Program-made: the position numbers and the translations under genes | Notes under the pieces: generated by a model | Seen by the model: the letters and a program-made list of their open reading frames with translations, nothing else | Databases searched by the model: none | Told to the model about the DNA's origin: nothing | Shown here: positions 56,743 to 64,000 of the stretch, piece after piece | Layout of the letters: each line of letters begins with the position of its first letter | Numbering within the stretch: position 1 is the first letter of the stretch | NCBI RefSeq assembly: GCF_011762045.1 | Contig: NZ_JAASQS010000008.1 | Coordinates: 248,001-312,000 of the forward strand | DNA: 64,000 bases | Direction of reading: 5' to 3' | DNA from: Rhizomicrobium electricum | GTDB taxonomy: Bacteria; Pseudomonadota; Alphaproteobacteria; Micropepsales; Micropepsaceae

Positions 56743-56921
56743 TGTCATCCCCGGCCGAAGCCGCGCCGCGGCGAAGGGGACCCAGGTGTTGAAATCGACG
56801 GGATGATAAAGCGGATGCCCAGCGTTCTTGCTGGTTTGCGAAGATCGTCGTGGTTTATGCACCTGGGTCCCCTTCCCCTCACATTCCTCGCTTCGCTCGG
56901 ATTGCTCGGCCGGGGATGACA
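56743..56921. repeat. Palindromic repeat element B, family 2, inside the kdp operon
   Basis: Outer arms TGTCATCCCCGGCCGA (56743-56758) and its complement (56906-56921) are identical to those of element A; inner arms GAAGGGGACCCAGGTG (56773-56788) and complement (56860-56875) are also shared. The 71-nt core differs from that of element A. It sits between the kdpB stop (56951) and the kdpC start (56701). Confidence 0.85.
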
Positions 56922-56950
56922 GTTTTTGGGTTTTGAGCATCGCGGCTCTC

Positions 56951-58960
56951 CTACACCAGTCCTATCGCGGTAATGGCGACATCGATCAGCTTGATGCCGA
57001 GGAACGGCACCACGACGCCACCGAGGCCGTAGAGAAAGAGGTTGCGCGTCAACAGCGCGGCGGCCCCGATGGGGCGGTATGTGACGCCTTTCAGCGCCAG
57101 CGGGATCAACGCGATGATGATGAGGGCGTTGAAGATGATCGCCGACAGGATGGCACTCTCGGGCGAATGCAGGCCCATTACGTTCAGAGCCTGAAGTTGT
57201 GGATAGAAAGCGAGAAACATTGCCGGGATGATGGCGAAATACTTGGCGACGTCATTGGCGATGGAAAACGTCGTCAGCGCACCGCGCGTCATCAAGAGTT
57301 GCTTGCCGATCTCCACGATCTCGATGAGTTTGGTCGGATCGCTGTCGAGATCGACCATGTTGCCGGCCTCGCGTGCCGCCATGGTGCCGGTGTTCATCGC
57401 CACGCCGACATCGGCCTGCGCCAGCGCGGGCGCGTCGTTGGTGCCGTCGCCGCACATCGCCACCAGCTTGCCTTTGGCTTGTTCGTCGCGGATGAGTTTC
57501 AGTTTGGTCTCGGGGGTTGCCTGCGCGAGAAAATCGTCGACGCCGGATTCGGCGGCAATGGCGGCGGCGGTCAGCGGATTGTCGCCGGTGATCATCACCG
57601 TGCGGATGCCCATCTGGCGCAGCGCTGCAAAGCGCTCGCGGATGCCGCCTTTGACGATGTCCTTCAGGTGAATGACGCCGAGAAGAATGCCATCACGCGC
57701 CACCGCCAGCGGCGTGCCGCCTTGCTTGGCGATGGTATCGGCAATGGATTTCAGCGCGTCGGCATCGGCCGCGGGCCCCGCCCAGGCAAGCACCGCATCG
57801 ACCGCGCCTTTGCGGATGGTAATGCCGTCGAGGTCGATGCCGGACAGCCGCGTCTGGGCGGAGAAGGGTACGAAATGCGCATGCCCGACATCGCGGCCGC
57901 GGATGCCGTATTTCTCCTTGGCGAGCACGACGATGGAACGGCCTTCCGGCGTTTCGTCGGAGATCGAGGCAAGCTGCGCCGCATCGGCGAGATCGCGTTC
58001 ATCGACCCCCGGCAGCGGCAGGAACGCCGTCGCCTGGCGGTTGCCGAGCGTGATGGTGCCGGTCTTGTCGAGCAGAAGCGTATCGACATCGCCTGCCGCT
58101 TCCACGGCGCGTCCCGACATCGCGAGCACATTGAAGCGCACCAGCCGGTCCATGCCGGCAATGCCGATGGCCGACAGCAGCGCGCCGATGGTGGTGGGGA
58201 TGAGGGTGACGAACAGCGCCACCAGCACCAGCACGGAGATGCGTCCGCCGGCGTACGCCGCGAAAGCCGGGATCGTGGCGACCGCGAACACGAAAATCAG
58301 CGTCAGACCCGCCAGCAGGATGTTGAGGGCAATCTCGTTCGGCGTCTTCTGCCGTTCGGCGCCTTCGACCAGGGCGATCATGCGGTCGAGAAAGGTCGAG
58401 CCCTGCGTCGCGGTGATCCTCACCACGATGGTATCGGACAGGACGCGGGTGCCGCCGGTCACGGCGGAGCGGTCGCCGCCGGATTCGCGGATCACGGGCG
58501 CGCTTTCGCCGGTGATGGCGCTCTCGTCGACCGAGGCGACACCTTCCACCACTTCACCATCGGAAGGGATCAGCTCGCCGGTTTCGACCAGCACCAGATC
58601 GCCGCGTTCCAACTCCCAGGCGGGAACCTTGCGCCACAGCTTCAGTTTCTGATCGGCGAGCTTCTTTGCCGTCATGTCGACTTTGGTGGCGCGAAGAGAG
58701 GCGGCGCGCGCCTTGCCGCGGCCTTCCGCCAAGGCCTCGGCGAAGTTGGCGAACAGCACCGTGAACCAGAGCCAGAGATTGATCTGCAGCGCGAAGCCGA
58801 AGCTGCCGCGGCCGAGCGCGATATCGCGGACGAACAGGATGGTGGTGAGCGCGGCGACGATCTCGACCACGAACATCACCGGGTTCTTCACCATTGCGCG
58901 CGGATGGAGCTTCTTGATCGCACCGAAAGCGGCGTCGCGGATGACATGGGAGGTTTTCAT
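56951..58960 (-). CDS. kdpB: KdpB, catalytic P-type ATPase subunit
   Basis: The 669-residue subunit has the phosphorylation motif DKTGT with D298 (E. coli KdpB D307), the actuator motif ITGESAPV and the hinge [16 protein letters not shown]. The subunit supplies ATP energy to KdpA. It follows kdpA by 9 nt. Length is close to the family norm (682). Confidence 0.96.
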   Translation of the reverse strand: MKTSHVIRDAAFGAIKKLHPRAMVKNPVMFVVEIVAALTTILFVRDIALGRGSFGFALQINLWLWFTVLFANFAEALAEGRGKARAASLRATKVDMTAKKLADQKLKLWRKVPAWELERGDLVLVETGELIPSDGEVVEGVASVDESAITGESAPVIRESGGDRSAVTGGTRVLSDTIVVRITATQGSTFLDRMIALVEGAERQKTPNEIALNILLAGLTLIFVFAVATIPAFAAYAGGRISVLVLVALFVTLIPTTIGALLSAIGIAGMDRLVRFNVLAMSGRAVEAAGDVDTLLLDKTGTITLGNRQATAFLPLPGVDERDLADAAQLASISDETPEGRSIVVLAKEKYGIRGRDVGHAHFVPFSAQTRLSGIDLDGITIRKGAVDAVLAWAGPAADADALKSIADTIAKQGGTPLAVARDGILLGVIHLKDIVKGGIRERFAALRQMGIRTVMITGDNPLTAAAIAAESGVDDFLAQATPETKLKLIRDEQAKGKLVAMCGDGTNDAPALAQADVGVAMNTGTMAAREAGNMVDLDSDPTKLIEIVEIGKQLLMTRGALTTFSIANDVAKYFAIIPAMFLAFYPQLQALNVMGLHSPESAILSAIIFNALIIIALIPLALKGVTYRPIGAAALLTRNLFLYGLGGVVVPFLGIKLIDVAITAIGLV

Positions 58961-58969
58961 GGCTGTGTC

Positions 58970-60697
58970 TCAGTAAAGGGCGCCGGCATGCATCGCGAAA
59001 TGCTCCGCGAGCGGCCCGAGCGCCAAAGCCGGGAAGAAAGTGAGGCCGCCGACGATCAGGACGACGCCCGTCAAAAGGCCGACAAACAAGGGACCGGTGG
59101 TGGGGAAGGTGCCTTCCGACGCGGGTACGATTTTCTTCGCCGCCAGCGAACCGGCGACCGCCAGCATCGGCACGATCCAGAGGAAGCGTCCCAGCAGCAT
59201 CGCGACCGCGAGGGTCAGATTGTAGAATGTCGTGTTGGCGGTAAGACCCGCAAACGCGCTGCCGTTGTTGCCGGCCGCCGACGAGAAGGCATAGAGGATC
59301 TCGGAAAAGCCGTGCGGACCGGCATTGTTCAATCCGGCGAGGCCTGCGGGCGTCACCGAGGCGATCGCGGCGGGTATCAGCGTCGCCAGCGGCGTGACCA
59401 GAATGGCGAGGATCGCCATCTTGACCTCGCGCGCCTCCAGCTTCTTGCCGAGATATTCCGGCGTGCGCCCGACCATCAGCCCGGCGACGAACATCGCCAG
59501 GATCGCGAACAGGAGCATGCCGTACAGTCCCGATCCGACGCCGCCGAACACGATCTCGCCGAGTTCTATGTTGAACATCGGAACGAGGCCGCCGAGCGGG
59601 GTGAAGCTGTCGTGCATCGCATTGACCGAGCCGTTGGAGGCGTCGGTGGTGGCGACGGCCCATAACGTCGAATTGACGATACCGAACCGCACCTCCTTGC
59701 CTTCCATGTTGCCGCCCGCCTGCTGCGCATTCGGCGTCTGGTCGACATGCAGCGCGGCGAGTTTCACGCTCGGCTGATATTCGGCAACGCTGCAGACCGC
59801 CTGCCCGCCGAGCCAGAGAAGACCCATGACGGCGAAGATGGCCCAGCCTTGGCGGGTGTTTCCGACCATCCGGCCGAAGGTGTGGGTCAGCGCCGCGCTG
59901 ATCGCGAGGATCGACCACAGTTCGATGAAATTGGTGATCGCGGTCGGGTTTTCGAACGGATGGGCGGAATTGGCATTGAAGAAGCCGCCGCCGTTGGTGC
60001 CGATCATCTTGATCGCCTCCTGCGAAGCGACCGGCCCCTGCGCGAGGGTCTGCTTAAGGCCTTCGAGCGTGGTCACGGCGGTGTAGGCGGAGAAATTCTG
60101 CGGCACGCCTTGTCCGATCAGCACCAGCGCCATGACGAGCGCCAGCGGCAACAGCACATAGAGCGTGGCGCGCACGAGATCGACCCAGAAATTGCCGACC
60201 GTCTTGGCGGACCGCCGCGCGAAGCCGCGGATGAGGGCGATGGCGAGCGCGATGCCGGTCGCGGCGGAGACGAAATTGTGCATCGTCAGCCCGACCATCT
60301 GGCTGAAATAGGACAGCGTCGTCTCGCCGGCGTAGCTCTGCCAGTTGGTGTTGGTGACGAAACTGACGGCGGTGTTGAAGGCAAGATCGGCCGGAACGTT
60401 CGGCAGTCCTTGCGGATTGAACGGCAAATACGCCTGCAGCCGGAGGATCGCGTACAGCAACACCAGCCCGGCGACGCTGAATGCCAGCATGGCAAGCGCA
60501 TAGGCGGTCCAGTGCTGCTCCGTAGACGGATTAAGACCCGCGGCGCGATAGAGGAGCCGCTCGACCGGCGCGAACACCGGCGAGAGGACGGTACGGCGTC
60601 CTTCGAATACGGCGGCCATATAGGCGCCGAGCGGCTTCACGGTCAGCGTCACCGCGGCCGCGAACAGGACGATCTGCAGAATGGCATTGGCGGTCAT
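58970..60697 (-). CDS. kdpA: KdpA, potassium channel-like subunit
   Basis: The 575-residue membrane protein carries four selectivity-filter-like segments of the K+ transporter superfamily, visible as [37 protein letters not shown]-type region in the following third copy, and NNGSAFAGL. KdpA moves K+ with KdpB. The ATG lies 2 nt after the kdpF stop. Confidence 0.96.
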   Translation of the reverse strand: MTANAILQIVLFAAAVTLTVKPLGAYMAAVFEGRRTVLSPVFAPVERLLYRAAGLNPSTEQHWTAYALAMLAFSVAGLVLLYAILRLQAYLPFNPQGLPNVPADLAFNTAVSFVTNTNWQSYAGETTLSYFSQMVGLTMHNFVSAATGIALAIALIRGFARRSAKTVGNFWVDLVRATLYVLLPLALVMALVLIGQGVPQNFSAYTAVTTLEGLKQTLAQGPVASQEAIKMIGTNGGGFFNANSAHPFENPTAITNFIELWSILAISAALTHTFGRMVGNTRQGWAIFAVMGLLWLGGQAVCSVAEYQPSVKLAALHVDQTPNAQQAGGNMEGKEVRFGIVNSTLWAVATTDASNGSVNAMHDSFTPLGGLVPMFNIELGEIVFGGVGSGLYGMLLFAILAMFVAGLMVGRTPEYLGKKLEAREVKMAILAILVTPLATLIPAAIASVTPAGLAGLNNAGPHGFSEILYAFSSAAGNNGSAFAGLTANTTFYNLTLAVAMLLGRFLWIVPMLAVAGSLAAKKIVPASEGTFPTTGPLFVGLLTGVVLIVGGLTFFPALALGPLAEHFAMHAGALY

Positions 60698-60699
60698 GG

Positions 60700-60789
60700 T
60701 CAGAACTTTTCCGGACGCAGGAGCGCGATCAGAAGGTAAATGGCGATAGCGGCCGTCACGAGCGCGGCCAGCGCATAATCAAGGTCCAT
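60700..60789 (-). CDS. kdpF: KdpF, small lipid-like subunit
   Basis: The 29-residue peptide reads [20 protein letters not shown] then IALLRPEKF, one membrane helix ending in RPEKF, the KdpF signature. KdpF stabilises KdpFABC. It is too short for standard ORF cut-offs and starts 5 nt after a further small gene. Confidence 0.93.
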   Translation of the reverse strand: MDLDYALAALVTAAIAIYLLIALLRPEKF

Positions 60790-60794
60790 CGCCG

Positions 60795-60878
60795 TCACAG
60801 CCGGTTGCAGGCGAAGACGTAGGCGGCAGCGGCGGCGAAGAAGCCGAGGCCGAGCGCCAGCATCAAAAGATCGAACAT
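60795..60878 (-). CDS. 27-residue membrane peptide heading the kdp operon
   Basis: An ATG with a very strong GGAGGACAAA ribosome site encodes MFDLLMLALGLGFFAAAAAY plus VFACNRL, a single helix with a C-terminal ACxRL tail. It precedes kdpF with 5 nt between stop and start. Comparable short peptides with a CxRL tail appear before kdpF in other bacteria from memory; function is unknown. Confidence 0.65.
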   Translation of the reverse strand: MFDLLMLALGLGFFAAAAAYVFACNRL

Positions 60879-61103
60879 TTTGTCCTCCACGAACGGGCGG
60901 AGGATGGCGCCGCACCCCATATAGATTCGAGATTGCGCGCGGCGGGGCGGGAATAGGGGTTTCGTATAGACGGCTTGGTGACGTCGGGGCGGGTTTCTCG
61001 GTTTGGGAGAACCGTTGGCCCAAACCCGGCCGTATCGCTGCGCAAAACCGGTGTGACGAAGGCACCTTTGCGTCTAGGGGCATTCTAAACTAACATCTAC
61101 GGC

Positions 61104-61463
61104 ATGCGGTTGAAGACGTCCCCGGTGCGCGCGGTCCTCAGTGCCATTTTGGCACTGGTGTTCTTCGTCGCCGTTTTGCCGGGGGCGATGGCCATGCCCG
61201 CGCCACAGACCGCCATGACGCACGGCATGGATTGCGAGCACGCCACGTCGCCGTGCGATCACATGAAGCCGATGAAAGCACCGGCGTCGCCCTGCAAAAA
61301 CATGCAGGTCTGCGCCGGCATGCTCGGCTGCTTCGGACTGGCGGCCCTGGTGCACGACACCGTCATGCCGCTTGTCGCGACGGCTCATGAGCGTGTGCCG
61401 GACGGCCATCGCACGCTCGCCGGACTGAGCGCCCCACCGGACGACCGCCCTCCTATCGTTTGA
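61104..61463 (+). CDS. Small secreted Met/His/Cys-rich protein, likely metal-binding
   Basis: The 119-residue protein has a signal peptide (about 1-30, MRLKTSPVRAVLSAILALVFF) and a mature part with clustered Met, His and Cys: GMDCEHATSPCDHMKPM, SPCKNMQVCAGMLGC and VHDTVMP. Such composition is typical of periplasmic copper or silver binding proteins. It lies 92 nt upstream of a Cus/Czc-type efflux adaptor in the same orientation. I do not recognise a named family. Confidence 0.65.
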   Translation: MRLKTSPVRAVLSAILALVFFVAVLPGAMAMPAPQTAMTHGMDCEHATSPCDHMKPMKAPASPCKNMQVCAGMLGCFGLAALVHDTVMPLVATAHERVPDGHRTLAGLSAPPDDRPPIV

Positions 61464-61555
61464 CGGACCGTAGCGCTGCTTCGCAGTGACGCGCGCACCT
61501 GCGCGCGGGTTTCAAACGATGCGCCTGAGAATTTTCAGGCATAAGGAGTGCATTC

Positions 61556-63082
61556 ATGCAACGCATGTTGCTGGCCGCACTGGCTTTCGGGCTGGTGCTG
61601 GCATACTCGGCTTTCGCCGGATCGGGCATGGGCTTCAAGGCTCTCGACCCGTCCGTTCCCTTCAACACCACCCGCACCATCCGCGTGCAATTGGTGGACG
61701 GCAGCGGCAAGCCCGTCGCTGAGACCGTGGCGGGTGCGTCGGTCCGCGTCGACATGAGCCCCGACGCCATGGCCGACATGACGGCCGATGCCAAGATCGT
61801 GAAAAGCGAGACGTCGGGCGTGGTGACGGTCCAGACCAATCTATACGCCCCCGGACGCTGGGCGGTGATCCTCAAGGGCACCGTCAACGGCAAACCGGTG
61901 ACGGGATCGGTCGTCGTCACGGCGACACGAAAGAGCGCGGAGGCGGCATCGCCGCCTCCCGCCACCGCGGCCGGCAAAAGCCGCAAGATCCTCTATTACC
62001 GCAATCCGATGGGCCTCGCCGACACCTCGCCGGTGCCGAAGAAGGACGCCATGGGCATGGCGTATGTGCCCGTCTATGCCGATGAGGTGCAGAAGGTGCG
62101 CGGCGCCGTGCGCCTGACGACGGAGAAAATCCAGCGCGCCGGCGTGCGCACGACGCCGGTCACGCGCGCTTCGCTGGCGAGTTCGATCCGCGCCACCGGC
62201 ATTGTGGCGGCGGATGAATCGCGCCAAGCGATCCTCAGCGCCCGCTTCACCGGTTTCGTCGAAAAGCTTTACGTTTCGCAGACCGGCGATGTGGTGCGCG
62301 CCGGACAGCCGCTGATGCGGGTGTGGGTCGAAAGTCCGGAACTGCTGGTGAAGGAAGCCGATTATATCGGCTCGCTGCAAAGCGGGGCAGCGGATCACGC
62401 CGCCGTCGCCGCCAATCTGCTGCGCCAATACGGCGTCGCCCAATCCGAGCTGAATGCGATGGCGAAAAGCGGCGTTCCGACCCGCTCGGTGACCTTCGTA
62501 GCCCCGGCCGGCGGCACAGTGATGGAAAAGCCGGTGGTGCAGGGCATGCATTTTGCGACCGGCGATACGCTGTTCAAGACCACCGATCTATCCCGCGTCT
62601 GGGTTCTTGCCGATGTTTCCGAGCGCGATCTCGCCTCGGTGCGCGTGGGGCAGACCGCGACGGTCAGCTTCCGCAATGAGCCGTCGGCCTCGTTCGAAGG
62701 CAAGGTGCTGTTTGTCTATCCGCAGCTCGATTCTGCCACCCGCACCGCCAAGGTCCGCATCGCCGTGGCCAACAAGGACGGCCGCTTGCGGCTTGGCCAA
62801 TACGCCGATGTGCGCATCGCGGCGCCCGCGGCGGCGATGGCGGCGCTCACCATTCCGGCGTCGGCGGTGATCGACGACGGGACCCGCCAGATTGCGTTCG
62901 TCGCCAAAGGCAACGGTGTGTTCGAACCGCGCACGCTGAAGCTCGGCGCCCGCGGCGGCAATACCGTGGAAGTCCTGTCCGGCCTCAAGGAAGGCGAACA
63001 GGTGGTGACGACGGGGAACTTCCTGATCGACGCCGAGAGCAATCTGCAGACCGCACTTCAAACTTTCGGAAACGGCAAATGA
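61556..63082 (+). CDS. CusB/CzcB-type efflux periplasmic adaptor
   Basis: The 508-residue protein has a signal peptide, an N-terminal FixH/CopC-like beta region (about 30-125), a heavy-metal-binding segment (YYRNPMGLADTSPVPKKDAMGMAYVPVYA, about 143-172), and then the HlyD-type adaptor with the alpha-hairpin, lipoyl and beta-barrel parts (RAGVRTTPV, FVEKLYVSQTGDVVRAGQPL, GTVMEKPVVQGMHFATGDTLFK). The metal-binding segment keeps the GMxYxPVY pattern of CusB. It links CusA to the outer-membrane factor and hands over metal. It overlaps the next gene by 4 nt (ATGA). Confidence 0.9.
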   Translation: MQRMLLAALAFGLVLAYSAFAGSGMGFKALDPSVPFNTTRTIRVQLVDGSGKPVAETVAGASVRVDMSPDAMADMTADAKIVKSETSGVVTVQTNLYAPGRWAVILKGTVNGKPVTGSVVVTATRKSAEAASPPPATAAGKSRKILYYRNPMGLADTSPVPKKDAMGMAYVPVYADEVQKVRGAVRLTTEKIQRAGVRTTPVTRASLASSIRATGIVAADESRQAILSARFTGFVEKLYVSQTGDVVRAGQPLMRVWVESPELLVKEADYIGSLQSGAADHAAVAANLLRQYGVAQSELNAMAKSGVPTRSVTFVAPAGGTVMEKPVVQGMHFATGDTLFKTTDLSRVWVLADVSERDLASVRVGQTATVSFRNEPSASFEGKVLFVYPQLDSATRTAKVRIAVANKDGRLRLGQYADVRIAAPAAAMAALTIPASAVIDDGTRQIAFVAKGNGVFEPRTLKLGARGGNTVEVLSGLKEGEQVVTTGNFLIDAESNLQTALQTFGNGK

Positions 63083-64000
63083 TCGCGCGCATCATCCGCT
63101 GGTCGGCGCAGCATTGGGCGGCCGTGCTGGTCGCTACCGCCGTCGTGGTGTTGGCCGGCATATGGGCCGTCAGCCGCATTCCGCTCGACGCCATTCCCGA
63201 CCTGTCGGATACGCAGGTCATCGTCTATGCCGATTATCCCGGCCAGGCGCCGCAAGTGGTGGAGGATCAGGTCACGTTTCCGCTGACTTCGGCCCTGCTC
63301 AGCGTGCCGAAGGCCAAGACGGTGCGCGGCGTGTCGTTCTTCGGCGTGTCGTTCATCTATGTGATCTTCGAAGAAGGCACCGACATCTACTGGGCGCGCT
63401 CGCGCGTGCTGGAATATTTGAACGGCGCCGCACAGAAGCTGCCGCAAGGCGTGACGCCGAGCCTCGGACCGGACGCGACCGGCGTCGGCTGGGTCTATGA
63501 ATACGCGCTGACCGGCAACAAGCAGGACCTCGCACAGCTTCGTTCTTTGCAGGATTGGCATCTGCGCTATGCGCTGGCCAAGACCGAAGGCGTCGCCGAA
63601 GTCGCCAGTGTCGGCGGCTTCGTCAAGCAATATGCGGTGGTGGCCGATCCCGGCAAGATGCGCAGTTACGGCATCACGCTGGCGCAAATCCGTTCCGCCG
63701 TGGCGGGCGCCAATGCCGATGTCGGCGGGCGCACGCTTGAACTCTCCGAAACCGAATTCATGATCCGCGGCCGCGGCTATCTGAAATCGCAAGCCGATCT
63801 CGACCGCATCGTGCTGAAGGCGCAGAACGGAACGCCGGTCTATCTCTCCGCCGTCGCGCATATGGAAGAGGTGCCCGACGAACGGCGCGGACTGACCGAA
63901 TTGAACGGCGAAGGCGAAGTCGCCTCCGGCATTGTGGTGCAGCGCTACGGCGCCAATGCGCTCGATGTCATTCACGCCGTGAAGGCACGGATTGCCGAAA
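63079..64000 (+). CDS. CusA/CzcA-type heavy-metal RND pump, N-terminal part
   Basis: Only the first 307 residues are in the window; the gene continues past position 64000. It begins MIARIIRWSAQHWAAVLVAT, has the RND N-terminal helix and porter-domain motifs IPLDAIPDLSDTQVIVYADYPGQAPQVVEDQVTFPLTSALLSVP and GPDATGVGWVYEYALTG, typical of HME-RND exporters. Copper/silver versus cobalt/zinc specificity lies in parts not yet seen, although the CusB-type metal segment in the partner points to Cu/Ag. Confidence 0.93.
   Translation, partial: MIARIIRWSAQHWAAVLVATAVVVLAGIWAVSRIPLDAIPDLSDTQVIVYADYPGQAPQVVEDQVTFPLTSALLSVPKAKTVRGVSFFGVSFIYVIFEEGTDIYWARSRVLEYLNGAAQKLPQGVTPSLGPDATGVGWVYEYALTGNKQDLAQLRSLQDWHLRYALAKTEGVAEVASVGGFVKQYAVVADPGKMRSYGITLAQIRSAVAGANADVGGRTLELSETEFMIRGRGYLKSQADLDRIVLKAQNGTPVYLSAVAHMEEVPDERRGLTELNGEGEVASGIVVQRYGANALDVIHAVKARIAE

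Noticed and set aside
53852..56806. A 984-residue plus-strand open frame over kdpD and kdpC
   Set aside because: Shadow frame of KdpD with no recognisable domain and biased composition.
56828..59665. A 945-residue plus-strand open frame over kdpB and kdpA
   Set aside because: It runs through the palindromic element and opposite two conserved transporter genes; no motif found.

Overview
This window is chromosomal DNA from a GC-rich Gram-negative bacterium, most likely an alphaproteobacterium. The evidence is the gene order ruvCAB-ybgC-tolQRAB-pal-cpoB-tilS-ftsH-folP-glmM, a TolQ/TolA of alphaproteobacterial type, an OpgC-type glucan acyltransferase and a PEP-CTERM sorted protein. The genus cannot be fixed from sequence reading alone. 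I saw no rRNA, tRNA, CRISPR array, transposase or prophage.

Left part (1-20 kb): metabolic and stress genes. The tail of an aldo/keto reductase is followed by an ahpC-ahpD peroxide-defence operon (minus strand) whose promoter carries an overlapping dyad. Next come a secreted esterase, a cupin, a PEP-CTERM protein, a feoA-feoB iron uptake operon with a Fur/Mur-like box, two hydrolase or propeller proteins, an extradiol dioxygenase, an NhaD antiporter, an SDR, a YihY protein, and a sugar transporter plus GH94 phosphorylase operon. An acetyltransferase, an M23 peptidase and OpgC close the section.

Middle part (20-38.9 kb): housekeeping core. It holds yebC, an aldo/keto reductase, the Holliday-junction genes ruvCAB, the Tol-Pal envelope system with cpoB, tRNA-Ile lysidine synthase, FtsH, an M50-like membrane protease, a divergent folP, glmM, thiD, a cysteine-cluster protein and purA.

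Right part (38.9-64 kb): a more accessory section. It starts with an 840-bp region without a confident gene, containing one copy of a dispersed repeat, then a hybrid histidine kinase and an HNH nuclease. A three-gene 2-oxoacid oxidoreductase operon follows, in which the gamma subunit, a GltD-like FAD/NAD(P) module and the ferredoxin-like delta subunit are fused in one protein. After it come an XRE-cupin regulator, a CE2-type esterase, a sodium:solute symporter, a CNNM/CBS protein, a kdp potassium-uptake operon (small ORF-kdpF-A-B-C-D-E) and the start of a Cus/Czc-type metal efflux operon cut by the window edge.

The least ordinary signals are regulatory or repeat-based. A 14-bp operator-like sequence is shared exactly by the GH94 operon and the CE2 esterase 36 kb away. 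Two palindromic MITE-like elements with the same arms are present, one of them sitting between kdpB and kdpC. A second repeat family, TCGGCAAYATAATTGTTCG plus a G/C palindrome, has two copies. On the protein side, the gamma/GltD/delta fusion and the FolP with a replaced substrate loop deserve a second look.
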